The notes under the pieces are model-generated. The model was not told where the DNA came from, searched no databases, and saw only the letters and a list, made by a program, of their open reading frames with translations. Positions 56,201 to 64,000 of a stretch of DNA of 64,000 nt are shown here, in pieces (position 1 is the first letter of the stretch; each line of letters opens with the position of its first letter). The stretch is taken from contig CM035318.1 of NCBI GenBank assembly GCA_000497125.2, forward strand, positions 988,001 through 1,052,000. Direction: 5' to 3'. The stretch comes from Spironucleus salmonicida. Its lineage: Eukaryota; Fornicata; Diplomonadida; Hexamitidae. Position numbers and translations under genes: made by a program.

Positions 56201-57673
56201 AAATTGATGCAAGGAAATATAATTGATAATAAGAAACGTATCTCAATGCTACAAAATAAAATATCACTGAAAAAACTAATCTAATTTCAACTGAAAAAGT
56301 AAGAAGCAAAAATTAAGTTATTGTAGAACCCAGAGTTAAGTATGAGATCGACAGCAGATAATTAACACTAGCAATCTGATTATATGTAATAGCTCAGTTA
56401 ATCAACAAGAAAATAAACATTTGAGTTAATAAGATCACTATCTCCTAAAAAGTCTAAAATAGTGTTTGAAATATAAACAAAATTTTTATTTAATGGTACC
56501 CCTAATGTTTTTAGTTCATTATGCACTAATTTATCAGATATTTCTTCCATACATATTCGGAGTTTTTAGAAAAATACCTAATAAGCTGAAGAATTTGTGA
56601 ACAATTTTTTTAAGAGCAATTAAATTCTTCCATATCATGTATTGATCGCCGACAAAAATAAATCAAATAAAATATTACCAAAAATTAAGTCAAAGATTTA
56701 TTACATTTTAGAACATGAATATTATAAGAAATTTATGAGCTTTGCTTAAAAGGATCGTAAATTTATTATATGCGAGGATACTTCTGAAATTAAAATTATA
56801 TCTTGGATTTTAAACCTTATAAATTAATTTTTAAACGAAATTTCTTATGAAATTACTCGAAATCTTAATGAATTGACTAGGCTGGACAGTCTGCCTATAG
56901 ACTTAATTTTAGAAAATTACTTAGAACGAAACTATGGTTTGTAAGATATTATATAGAAATATAAGTATAATTTTGTAATAAATTTGGTGTTCTACTATTA
57001 ATAAAATTCCGCTATTGAGTTAGCATTTTTAATATTTACAAAATAACTTAGTCCTTAAAACTGTGTTTTTATTGTATTTTGTATTAATTAACTTGATAAA
57101 GAAAACTATAAAAAATAAGAAGCTTTTGATTTTAGTAACTTTATATTTCCTCAACTTTTATCTATTTAAGTATAATAGCTAGAGGATAATATAAGTTCAA
57201 GTATTAAAGACAATTCTATTAATAAGTATAAGTTAATTCTTATTCTACTTACGTTCTTTTAATCATAAAAACATTAACTGTTTAATTTTATAATAGAAAC
57301 TGTTGATGATGAAATTCATATATAAGATGCAGAAATAATTCTTCATAAAGCATTACCTTATGTACCAAGAGGTTAAATATATGATCATCTTATCGAAAAA
57401 TAAAGTATAACAAAAATTTATATATTAAGTTTAATTTGCTAAGTTAAGCCCGTTACTGTTAATATTATACACTCTTGTGCAGATAAAATGGCATCATTAG
57501 AAAAATATTTAAGTACTTTTATTGATTAAGTTAATGGAGAAAAAGTTACAAAACTTGAAGCTTTAAGAAGCAGTTTTTACATGTATTTAGAATCTAAAAA
57601 TGAGATTGGGTGTTATATATTTTGTGAGTAATATTGGATAGAAGTTGTTCTATAGGGGTTTGGAATTAAATGA
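53288..57673 (+). CDS. Giant coiled-coil protein filling the palindrome-2 spacer (1,461 aa)
   Basis: A 1,462-codon frame without TGA from ATG 53288 to TGA 57671-57673. Residues ~60-320 are a strong coiled coil (QIGVQKLQIQQEAIKKLERD, ENFISQLLFMLQSLGF). A Lys/Glu low-complexity bridge follows, then a second helical part with a short CVHC-type pair (KCICVHCKQNVKH) near residue 635. A long Gln-rich region and a helical C-terminal domain come last (DRKFIICEDTSEIKIISWIL, KYKLILILLTFFQS). The first half is GC-moderate and CAG-using; the second half is AT-rich with dozens of TAR Gln. Probably cytoskeletal or axonemal; no family recognised. Its stop is 67 bases before the right arm. Confidence 0.78.
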
Positions 57674-57740
57674 TACGTTTTGCTAATTTATAGTATAATT
57701 TTAGGCGTATATAGTTATACACGAGATAATAATTTAAAAA

Positions 57741-58336
57741 TTCGTCCACCGCTGACGCACTCCAGCTCGGCGTTCTTCCGCGGGGCGCTGGCGGACTTCG
57801 AGCAGGGCCGCGCGGTGCCGGTGGTGTTCCCGACGGATATCTACTCCACAGGGGCGGTATTCCGCGCGGCGGTGTCGTCACCGTTCCTGCAGCTCGGGAG
57901 CGCGTCCTTCGAGGGCCCGGCCCTGTACCGCCGCATCGTGGACTTCGTGCGCCGGCAGCGCTACCCGCAGTTCGCGCTGAACGTGGCCTGGGCGGCGCTG
58001 AGCTACTACGTGCGGGCCTTCCCGGGCCAGGTGCTGCAGGGGGGCGCGGACCGCAACCCGCTGCTCGCCACGTTCTACGTGCTCAGGCGCGAGCGGCTGC
58101 CGGCCTGCGCGCTCGTGGAGTGCAGCTTCCTCAACCCCCGCGGCCGCCTGCACGACTGCGCGGTGGGCGTCGCGGCGGTGCCCTACGAGGGCGAGCGCGC
58201 GCTGCTGCCGCCGGTGCTCCGCGTGGACCGGCTGCGGCGGGCGGACCGGCGCGTGCAGCTCGAGGACGCGGCGGTGCTGGAGTGCTTCTTCGGGCTGCTG
58301 CGCCTCGTGGTGGAGTACTGCCGCGTCCGCGTGTGA
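57741..58336 (+). pseudogene. Truncated copy of the 331-aa gene (3' part only)
   Basis: Carries only the GC-rich C-terminal ~198 codons, ending at TGA 58334-58336. No ATG occurs anywhere in this part, and 5' of the arm the frame runs back through 22 unrelated codons to TGA 57671-57673, which is also the stop of the 1,461-aa gene in the same frame. As it stands it has no AUG start; it could be expressed only by read-through of that TGA or from a non-AUG codon. Confidence 0.8.
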
Positions 58337-58355
58337 CCGCTCCCCCGCTCCACTA

Positions 58356-59279
58356 ATGTCGCTGCCCTTCACGGAGAAGTACCGCCCGCGCACCTTCGAC
58401 GAGATCCACTCCCACGCGCGGATCAAGGCCCAGCTCACGCGCTTCGTCGCGCAGGGCCAGCTGCCCCACCTGCTCTTCTTCGGCCCGCCCGGCACCGGCA
58501 AGACCACCACCGTGCACGCGCTCGCCCGCATGCTCTTCGGGGACGCCTTCCGCGCCCGCATCCTCGAGCTCAACGCCTCCGACGAGAACGGCATCGACGC
58601 CGTGCGCGAGAAGATCATCGGCTTCGTGCGCGCCAAGAGCCTCTTCCAGGCCAGCGCCGAGGGGGGCCTCGCGGGGCTCAAGCTCATCGTGCTCGACGAG
58701 TGCGACCAGATGAGCGGCGTCGCCCAGGGCGCCCTGCGCCGCGTGATGGAGACCGCGTCCCACACCGCGCGCTTCGTGCTGCTGTGCAACTACCCGCAGA
58801 AGCTCATCCCGCCCCTGCTCTCCCGGACCGCCAAGTTCCGCTTCCGGCCCGTCGCCACCGAGTTCTCCAGCGGCTACCTCCAGGGCATCTGCGAGCGCGA
58901 GGCCTACGCCGTCCCCGCCGCCTTCTGCGCCGCCGTCTGCGACATCTGCGCGGGCGACCTGCGCGCGAGCGTGAACCTGCTCCAGCACGCCATCTCGCTC
59001 CGCGTCAGCACCCTCGCCGGCCTGGTCGCGCTCTCCGCGAAGCCCGCCTGGTCCGCCATCCTCCGGCTCGCCGAGCCCAGCTCCTTCCGCGAGAAGCACG
59101 CGCAGGTGCAGGACATCGTCGCGGCCGGCGTGTCCGTGGACGACCTGGTGGCCGAGCTCCTCCGCCTGGACCTGGCCCCGAAGCAGATCGTGGGGCTCGG
59201 CGAGATCGACGAGGGCTGCTGCCTGGGCGCCGAGACCGGCAGCCTCGTGGCGGGCATCGCGGGCGTGCTGATGGGCTGA
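58356..59279 (+). CDS. Replication factor C small subunit, right-arm copy
   Basis: Mirror of 51291-52214; identical predicted protein with Walker A, DECD and SRT features retained, and the CTCCAC element before its ATG. Confidence 0.9.
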   Translation: MSLPFTEKYRPRTFDEIHSHARIKAQLTRFVAQGQLPHLLFFGPPGTGKTTTVHALARMLFGDAFRARILELNASDENGIDAVREKIIGFVRAKSLFQASAEGGLAGLKLIVLDECDQMSGVAQGALRRVMETASHTARFVLLCNYPQKLIPPLLSRTAKFRFRPVATEFSSGYLQGICEREAYAVPAAFCAAVCDICAGDLRASVNLLQHAISLRVSTLAGLVALSAKPAWSAILRLAEPSSFREKHAQVQDIVAAGVSVDDLVAELLRLDLAPKQIVGLGEIDEGCCLGAETGSLVAGIAGVLMG

Positions 59280-59314
59280 GGGCGGTGCCCGAAGTGATTC
59301 CCTTCCGCTCCACA

Positions 59315-60106
59315 ATGCAACACGTCCAGACGGAGGTCATCGCGCACTTCACGGCCCTGCTCGCGGCCGGCCCCGTGCTCTCGCTCATGCAGCTGCGGCA
59401 GCCCCTCCCGCCGCCGGCAAGCCTGCACGCGCCCATCTTCGCCTCGCAGGTCCTGGCCTTCGCCGAGCGCGTGCTGCTCCGCGGCAAGGGGCCCGCCAAC
59501 ACCGCGCTGGCCGAGTCGCTGCGCCTGCTGCAGAACAACCTGCTCTTCTCCAACCGCGCCCTCGCCGCGAACCTCGCCGCCCTGGTGCAGCGCAACCAGC
59601 GCCTCGCGGTCTTCGGCGTCTCCGAGACCGTGCTCGCCAGCCTCGGGGCGCTCGCTCCCCGGCACGCCCGCGTCCTGCTCGTGGAGTCCGGCGTGCGCGA
59701 GACCGGCTTCGAGGCCTTCGCGGCCCGGCTCCGCGCGGACGGCCGCATCTCCGAGGGCACGGCCTGCCAGGGCAGCGACATCGTGCTGGTGGGCGCCGAG
59801 GCCGTGTTCCGCAACGGCGTGCTCACGCGGCCCGGGAGCCTGCAGCTCGCCGCGGGGTGCCGCTACCTCGGCCGGCAGTTCCTGGTCGCCGCCGAGACCA
59901 CCAAGTTCTCGGACCGCTTCTTCGGCGGCGAGGCGCAGATCTTCGCGGAGCTCGGGGCCGCCAACCGCGACGACTTCGGCGGGGCGGCGGGGCTGCACTA
60001 CGACTTCGTGGGCCTGGACCTGGTGACGCTGCTGGTGACCGAGCGCGGGAACCTGAGCGCCGAGGAGGCCCAGGGCGCCATCAGCAAGCTCTTCGTGGTG
60101 CAGTGA
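59315..60106 (+). CDS. eIF2B-family subunit, right-arm copy
   Basis: Mirror of 50464-51255 with the same 263-aa product and start element. Confidence 0.8.
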   Translation: MQHVQTEVIAHFTALLAAGPVLSLMQLRQPLPPPASLHAPIFASQVLAFAERVLLRGKGPANTALAESLRLLQNNLLFSNRALAANLAALVQRNQRLAVFGVSETVLASLGALAPRHARVLLVESGVRETGFEAFAARLRADGRISEGTACQGSDIVLVGAEAVFRNGVLTRPGSLQLAAGCRYLGRQFLVAAETTKFSDRFFGGEAQIFAELGAANRDDFGGAAGLHYDFVGLDLVTLLVTERGNLSAEEAQGAISKLFVVQ

Positions 60107-60250
60107 GCCGTTGCCCTCAGTCCGCCGCGCCAAATCACAAATCCCCGCGGGCCCTAATACCGCATAATACCCACCTTCGCCGGAGCGGGTTTGTGAATCC
60201 GGCGCCGAGTTTGCCCCCGCGCACCAACTATGCTCCGCTCCACAAATCAA

Positions 60251-62893
60251 ATGAACACGTTCATCAAATCCTACCAGCTGCTCTCCGAGGACGCGGGCTG
60301 CGACCTGCACGTCCAGCTGTCCAACATCGCCGGGAACGACAACATCGCGTGCTTCGGCTACAAGTACCTGCTCGAGCAGAGCCTCAGCTCCTCCGTGTGC
60401 CGCATCGAGTTCGACGCCTTCTCCATCGAGCACCTCCTGCCCCTCGCCGCCGCCGCGAAGTACTACGACTACTTCCTCTTCGCCCGGATCCCCGAGACGC
60501 TCGAGCTCAACGTCTCGCACCTCTTCCAGATCTGGGGCGCCCTCAAGCTGGGTGCCTGCGTGAGGCAGAGCATGACCGACGCCGTCCGCATCGACCAGAC
60601 CAACATGGACCGCGCGCTCACGGAGATGACGTCGTACTTCATGGCCAAGACGGTCCAGCAGTTCGCCGACAAGCCGCTCAAGCTGATCGTGATGCCCCTC
60701 GACACCTCGGTGTTCTCCCGCTGCGACTTCTACTTCGCGATCCAGGCCTTCTTCCAGGGCGAGAAGGTCATCAGCGTGGTACCCGTGCAGCAGGCCATCC
60801 TGAACCAGTACGACTACCTCTCCTGGGTCCAGACCATGGACCTCGAGCTCACCTACGGCGCCTTCTGGAACGCCATGCGCACCGACAGCACTGTGGTCGA
60901 CGCCGACGTGAAGCGCTGGTTCGCGGAGCGCAAGGTCACCGCAGCCGGCGACTACGCCTTCTCGAACAACATCCTGCTCAAGAACGCCATCTTCGACGGT
61001 CTCGCGGCGCGCTTCCAGGCGGCCCCTGCGCGCCCCAAGGGCACCGTGGACGTCACCACCTCGGAGCGGTTCGACGCCTTCAAGCAGTTCATCGCGGCCT
61101 CGCACTCCATCGCCCTCGGCTCGTACATCTCGCCCATCGCGGCGCTGCTCTCGAAGAAGATCTACCTGGAGAAGACGGACGTGGTGCTGGCGATGACCTG
61201 CGGGTCCATGCTGACCACGAAGCAGTTCACGTGCTTCAGCAACTACCTCAACGAGTACATCAAGTGGACGCTCGAGGACTCCTACGAGATCATCACCTTC
61301 ACCGTCACCTGCGACACCGCCGTGATGAGCAACACCATCAAGCTGATGGAGATCCTGGAGGCCCTCAACGTATCCATCCAGCACTGGCGCTACACCGACA
61401 GCGGCCTCCAGATCGAGGTCCAGTCCCCCGGCTACCAGTCCCTCGTCAAGATCGCCAACAAGGTCGACCAGTCCTTCGGGAGGCGCTCCTTCTACTGCGA
61501 GGAGATGCCGGACTTCGCCCCCTGCGTGACCCAGGCGCCCGTGATGGACTACACCCAGTCGGCCCGCGCGGAGGCCACCTTCAACTACCAGTCCGAGATA
61601 GCCGGCTTCGGGGACATCACGCCGGCGACCATTGACAAGGCGGACCGCAACCTCATCACCTCCAAGGCCGCCGACGTCACCGGGGTCGTGCACGACCAGT
61701 ACTACTCGGAGATCATCCAGTCCAACCTCTTCATGGTCATGGAGAACATCCAGCAGACGGGTTCCTTCAAGATCCGCGGCGCCTCCAACATGCTCATCAA
61801 GGCCTACAACCAGGCGATCGCCAACAACCAGACGATCGAGGGCGTCATCGCCTGCTCGGCCGGCAACCACGCGCAGGGCGTTGCCAAGACCGCGAACCTG
61901 CTGAAGATCAAGTGCACGATCATCTGCCCCGAGTCCGCGCCCATCACCAAGCTCTACGCCACCATGCGCTACAACGCCGAGGTGATCAAGTACGGCAAGG
62001 TGTTCGACATCAGCAACAAGTACGCCCAGGAGCTGGCCAAGCAGCGCGGCTGGCTCTTCGTGCCCCCGTTCGACAGCTTCGACGTCATCGAGGGCCAGGG
62101 CACCATCGCGTCCCAGCTGTACCAGCAGATGGACAAGATCGGCGAGAAGGTCGACACCATCCTCGTCAACGTGGGCGGCGGCGGCATGATCAGCGGCATC
62201 TCGCTCTACGCCAAGCAGATGAACAAGAACGTGAAGATCGTCGGCGTGCAGGCCGAGCGCGTCTTCCCCCTCGAGAACTACCACAAGACCGGCGCGCACG
62301 CCAAGATCGACCCCACCGCGGCCACCATCGCTGACGGCTGCAATGTGAAATGCCCCGGCGGCGTGCACAACGAGATCCTCAGGACGCACGTCGACGACTA
62401 CATCGCGGTCAACGAGAACCAGGTGGCCTCCACGATCGTGAACCTGCTGCTCAGGACCAAGACGGTGTCCGAGGGCGCCGGCTGCATGGGCCTCGCCGCC
62501 CTGCTCTACGGCAAGTACAAGCCGCAGGTGGACGAGAACGTCGCGGTGGTCATCTGCGGCGGCAACATCGACATCGCGAGGCTCCACAGCATCTACAAGA
62601 TGGGGCTCATCGGGCTCGGCAAGATGCTCAAGGTCAAGCTCATCATCGCCAGCAAGACCGGCCAGCTGGGCCAGTTCACGCGCATCGTCGCCAAGTACGC
62701 GGGCACCATCACCTACGTGAGGCACGCCTCCAACGAGGGCCAGGTGACCTGGGACAGCAGCGTGGTCCAGTTCGAGATCACGGTGCCCACCTGCGCCGCC
62801 ACGCAGGCCTTGAGGCAGGAGCTCGCAGCGCAGTACAAGGGGAGCAAGATAAGCTTCCCGGGCAGCGGCCTGCTTCCGGACGCCGTGCAGTGA
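60251..62893 (+). CDS. Threonine dehydratase with extra N-terminal region, right-arm copy
   Basis: Mirror of 47677-50319. One amino-acid difference was seen (QSMTDAVRI here, QSMADAVRI in the left arm) and one silent change in the TGSFK region; the PLP lysine and glycine loop are intact. Confidence 0.85.
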   Translation: MNTFIKSYQLLSEDAGCDLHVQLSNIAGNDNIACFGYKYLLEQSLSSSVCRIEFDAFSIEHLLPLAAAAKYYDYFLFARIPETLELNVSHLFQIWGALKLGACVRQSMTDAVRIDQTNMDRALTEMTSYFMAKTVQQFADKPLKLIVMPLDTSVFSRCDFYFAIQAFFQGEKVISVVPVQQAILNQYDYLSWVQTMDLELTYGAFWNAMRTDSTVVDADVKRWFAERKVTAAGDYAFSNNILLKNAIFDGLAARFQAAPARPKGTVDVTTSERFDAFKQFIAASHSIALGSYISPIAALLSKKIYLEKTDVVLAMTCGSMLTTKQFTCFSNYLNEYIKWTLEDSYEIITFTVTCDTAVMSNTIKLMEILEALNVSIQHWRYTDSGLQIEVQSPGYQSLVKIANKVDQSFGRRSFYCEEMPDFAPCVTQAPVMDYTQSARAEATFNYQSEIAGFGDITPATIDKADRNLITSKAADVTGVVHDQYYSEIIQSNLFMVMENIQQTGSFKIRGASNMLIKAYNQAIANNQTIEGVIACSAGNHAQGVAKTANLLKIKCTIICPESAPITKLYATMRYNAEVIKYGKVFDISNKYAQELAKQRGWLFVPPFDSFDVIEGQGTIASQLYQQMDKIGEKVDTILVNVGGGGMISGISLYAKQMNKNVKIVGVQAERVFPLENYHKTGAHAKIDPTAATIADGCNVKCPGGVHNEILRTHVDDYIAVNENQVASTIVNLLLRTKTVSEGAGCMGLAALLYGKYKPQVDENVAVVICGGNIDIARLHSIYKMGLIGLGKMLKVKLIIASKTGQLGQFTRIVAKYAGTITYVRHASNEGQVTWDSSVVQFEITVPTCAATQALRQELAAQYKGSKISFPGSGLLPDAVQ

Positions 62894-62946
62894 TGCTTTC
62901 TCTCTTTCACTGGCCGCCGTGTCAATGCATATATATATCCCTCCGC

Positions 62947-63237
62947 TCACTGAAAGTCCTCCGTCAGCCGGTATCCCCGCGGCACGCGCCTCTGGCTGTA
63001 GCCCGACTTGAGCTGCCCGCGGTCCCTGCGCACCAGCAGCTGCGGGTCGTAGTCGCTGAAGCGGTAGTACTGCTCCGCGGCGGGGCGGTAGTTGCCCTGG
63101 ATCTGGGACTTCGACACGTACGCCGGCTCCGAGAGGTCGATGCGCTCCGTGGTGTAGATCTGCCAGTGGTTGAAGACCGGCTCCTGCGGGCGGTGGTTCT
63201 GCCGCTGCAGCTCGTAGCCCTTCCGGAGGCGCAGCAT
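62947..63237 (-). CDS. Small Tyr/Arg/Gln-rich protein, right-arm copy
   Basis: Mirror of 47333-47623, same 96-aa product. Confidence 0.6.
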   Translation of the reverse strand: MLRLRKGYELQRQNHRPQEPVFNHWQIYTTERIDLSEPAYVSKSQIQGNYRPAAEQYYRFSDYDPQLLVRRDRGQLKSGYSQRRVPRGYRLTEDFQ

Positions 63238-63265
63238 TTTGGGAGGGGTGGAGATGGAAAGACGC

Positions 63266-63814
63266 TCACTGCACAATGCCACGGATGCGCGCCACCTTCG
63301 CGTTCGCCAGCCCCAGCAGCTCGCCCTGCTTCCCCGCCAGCGCGCTCGCGGCGTCGAGCTCGGCGAGGCTGAACCGGGCCACCTGGCGCCTGACCCCCTC
63401 CAGCTCGCGGCGGATGGCGCCCATCTCAGCCCGCAGGCCCGCGGTGAGGGCGGCTTCCTGCTGCAGAGCCTCCTGGGATGGCGCTTCCCGGACCGCGGTC
63501 GGTGCTGGGGCGGCCTGGTGCGTGGCCGCGAGCGGGGCAGCCGGCATGCCGTCCCCCAGGGGCGCGGGGAACTGGTGGTGCCTACCCGGGGCGACGGCAT
63601 GGTGCATAGCGGTCTGCCGCTGGGTGCTGACGATCTGGGCGATGTCGGACTCGTCGGGCCGCCGGAGCGTGCGCCTGGCGACCCCGATCTTGTGCTCCAG
63701 CGCCGTCTGCAGGTCCGCAATCGACAGCATGGAGCTCTCCGGCCCAGCTCCGGGTGAGGCGCGCGCCCCCTGTCTGGAGGCCCTGGACCTGGCGGTCTCG
63801 GGAACTCTGTGCAT
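63266..63814 (-). CDS. Ala/Arg-rich coiled-coil protein, right-arm copy
   Basis: Mirror of 46756-47304, same 182-aa product. Confidence 0.65.
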   Translation of the reverse strand: MHRVPETARSRASRQGARASPGAGPESSMLSIADLQTALEHKIGVARRTLRRPDESDIAQIVSTQRQTAMHHAVAPGRHHQFPAPLGDGMPAAPLAATHQAAPAPTAVREAPSQEALQQEAALTAGLRAEMGAIRRELEGVRRQVARFSLAELDAASALAGKQGELLGLANAKVARIRGIVQ

Positions 63815-63845
63815 TTAAGTTCCGCCCGAGTGAATTATTATACGC

Positions 63846-64000
63846 TCAGTCGTAAAAGCCCTCCTCCGCGCCCTCCACGCCGAACTGCCGCTGGTGCTCC
63901 TTGATCGTCCGCGTGAGCACGGTCTCGCGCTGGGCGCCCTCCACCTTGCGGGCCATCGCGGGCTTCGTGAAGTGCGGCCGGGCGAACTCCTCGGCCGCCT
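63846..64000 (-). CDS. Coiled-coil protein (778-aa type), right-arm copy, cut by window edge
   Basis: The last ~50 codons of the gene mirrored from 44388-46724, ending in EEGFYD and TGA. The 5' part lies outside the window. Confidence 0.75.
   Translation of the reverse strand, partial: AAEEFARPHFTKPAMARKVEGAQRETVLTRTIKEHQRQFGVEGAEEGFYD

Larger units (their letters stand above)
57741..64000. repeat. Palindrome 2, right arm (inverted repeat, continues beyond window)
   Basis: Reverse complement of 46570-52829, about 99.9% identical by eye. The inner edge is TTCGTCCACC at 57741. GC-rich throughout, in abrupt contrast to the AT-rich sequence left of the edge. Confidence 0.95.

Noticed and set aside
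44300-64000. GC-rich block as bacterial or viral transfer
   Set aside because: Genes are eukaryotic (RFC, eIF2B-like), stops are TGA like the rest, start-proximal CTCCAC is shared with AT-rich genes, and one frame crosses the composition border intact.
1-64000. tRNA or rRNA genes, CRISPR arrays
   Set aside because: I looked for cloverleaf box sequences, rRNA cores and spaced direct repeats and saw none; a covariance-model scan would be needed to exclude divergent small RNAs.

Overview
The window looks like nuclear DNA of a protist that reads TAA and TAG as glutamine and stops only at TGA. Ribosomal protein eS7, an ESCRT-III CHMP1, an amino-acid permease and a DHHC acyltransferase all run through in-frame TAA/TAG codons where Gln fits, and every gene I trust ends at TGA. 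I saw no convincing introns, genes lie tens of bases apart, and there are several tiny Myb/SANT proteins. That combination suggests a hexamitid diplomonad (Hexamita/Spironucleus type); a ciliate or oxymonad is the alternative. Many genes are invisible under the standard code, so most coordinates below come from re-reading the frames with TGA as the only stop. Because random TGA-only frames are long, open frames under about 200 codons without a recognisable family are given low confidence.

Layout. 1-20.5 kb: AT-rich gene-dense stretch with an LRR/coiled-coil protein, a single-pass surface protein, an AAAP amino-acid transporter, an MFS drug-transporter-like protein, a C2HC zinc-finger/zinc-ribbon protein, a broken MATE transporter, a DHHC palmitoyltransferase, eS7, a 919-aa coiled-coil protein, a Myb-like protein and CHMP1. 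20.84-33.89 kb: a large palindrome with arms of about 5.15 kb around a 2.75-kb spacer; the arms hold a Myb-like gene, a SANT gene and a CHY zinc-finger gene. 33.9-44.3 kb: AT-rich again, with an HMG-box protein, a 903-aa helical protein and a frameshifted LRR-like gene. 44.3-64 kb: a second palindrome with very GC-rich arms (at least 6.26 kb each, the right arm leaving the window) around an AT-rich 4.9-kb spacer. Its arms carry a threonine dehydratase with an extra N-terminal half, an eIF2B-type subunit, a replication factor C small subunit and three cytoskeletal-looking genes. The spacer holds a 1,461-aa coiled-coil protein.

The most striking feature is shared by both palindromes. The inner edge of each lies inside a gene that is whole in the left arm and cut in the right arm, so both look like inverted duplications with the left arm as parent. 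In the second palindrome the switch from AT-rich, TAR-using sequence to GC-rich, CAG-only sequence falls exactly on the arm edge and inside one open reading frame. A short CTCCAC/TTCCAC element lies just upstream of at least eight start codons in both AT- and GC-rich genes and may be a core promoter or initiator.
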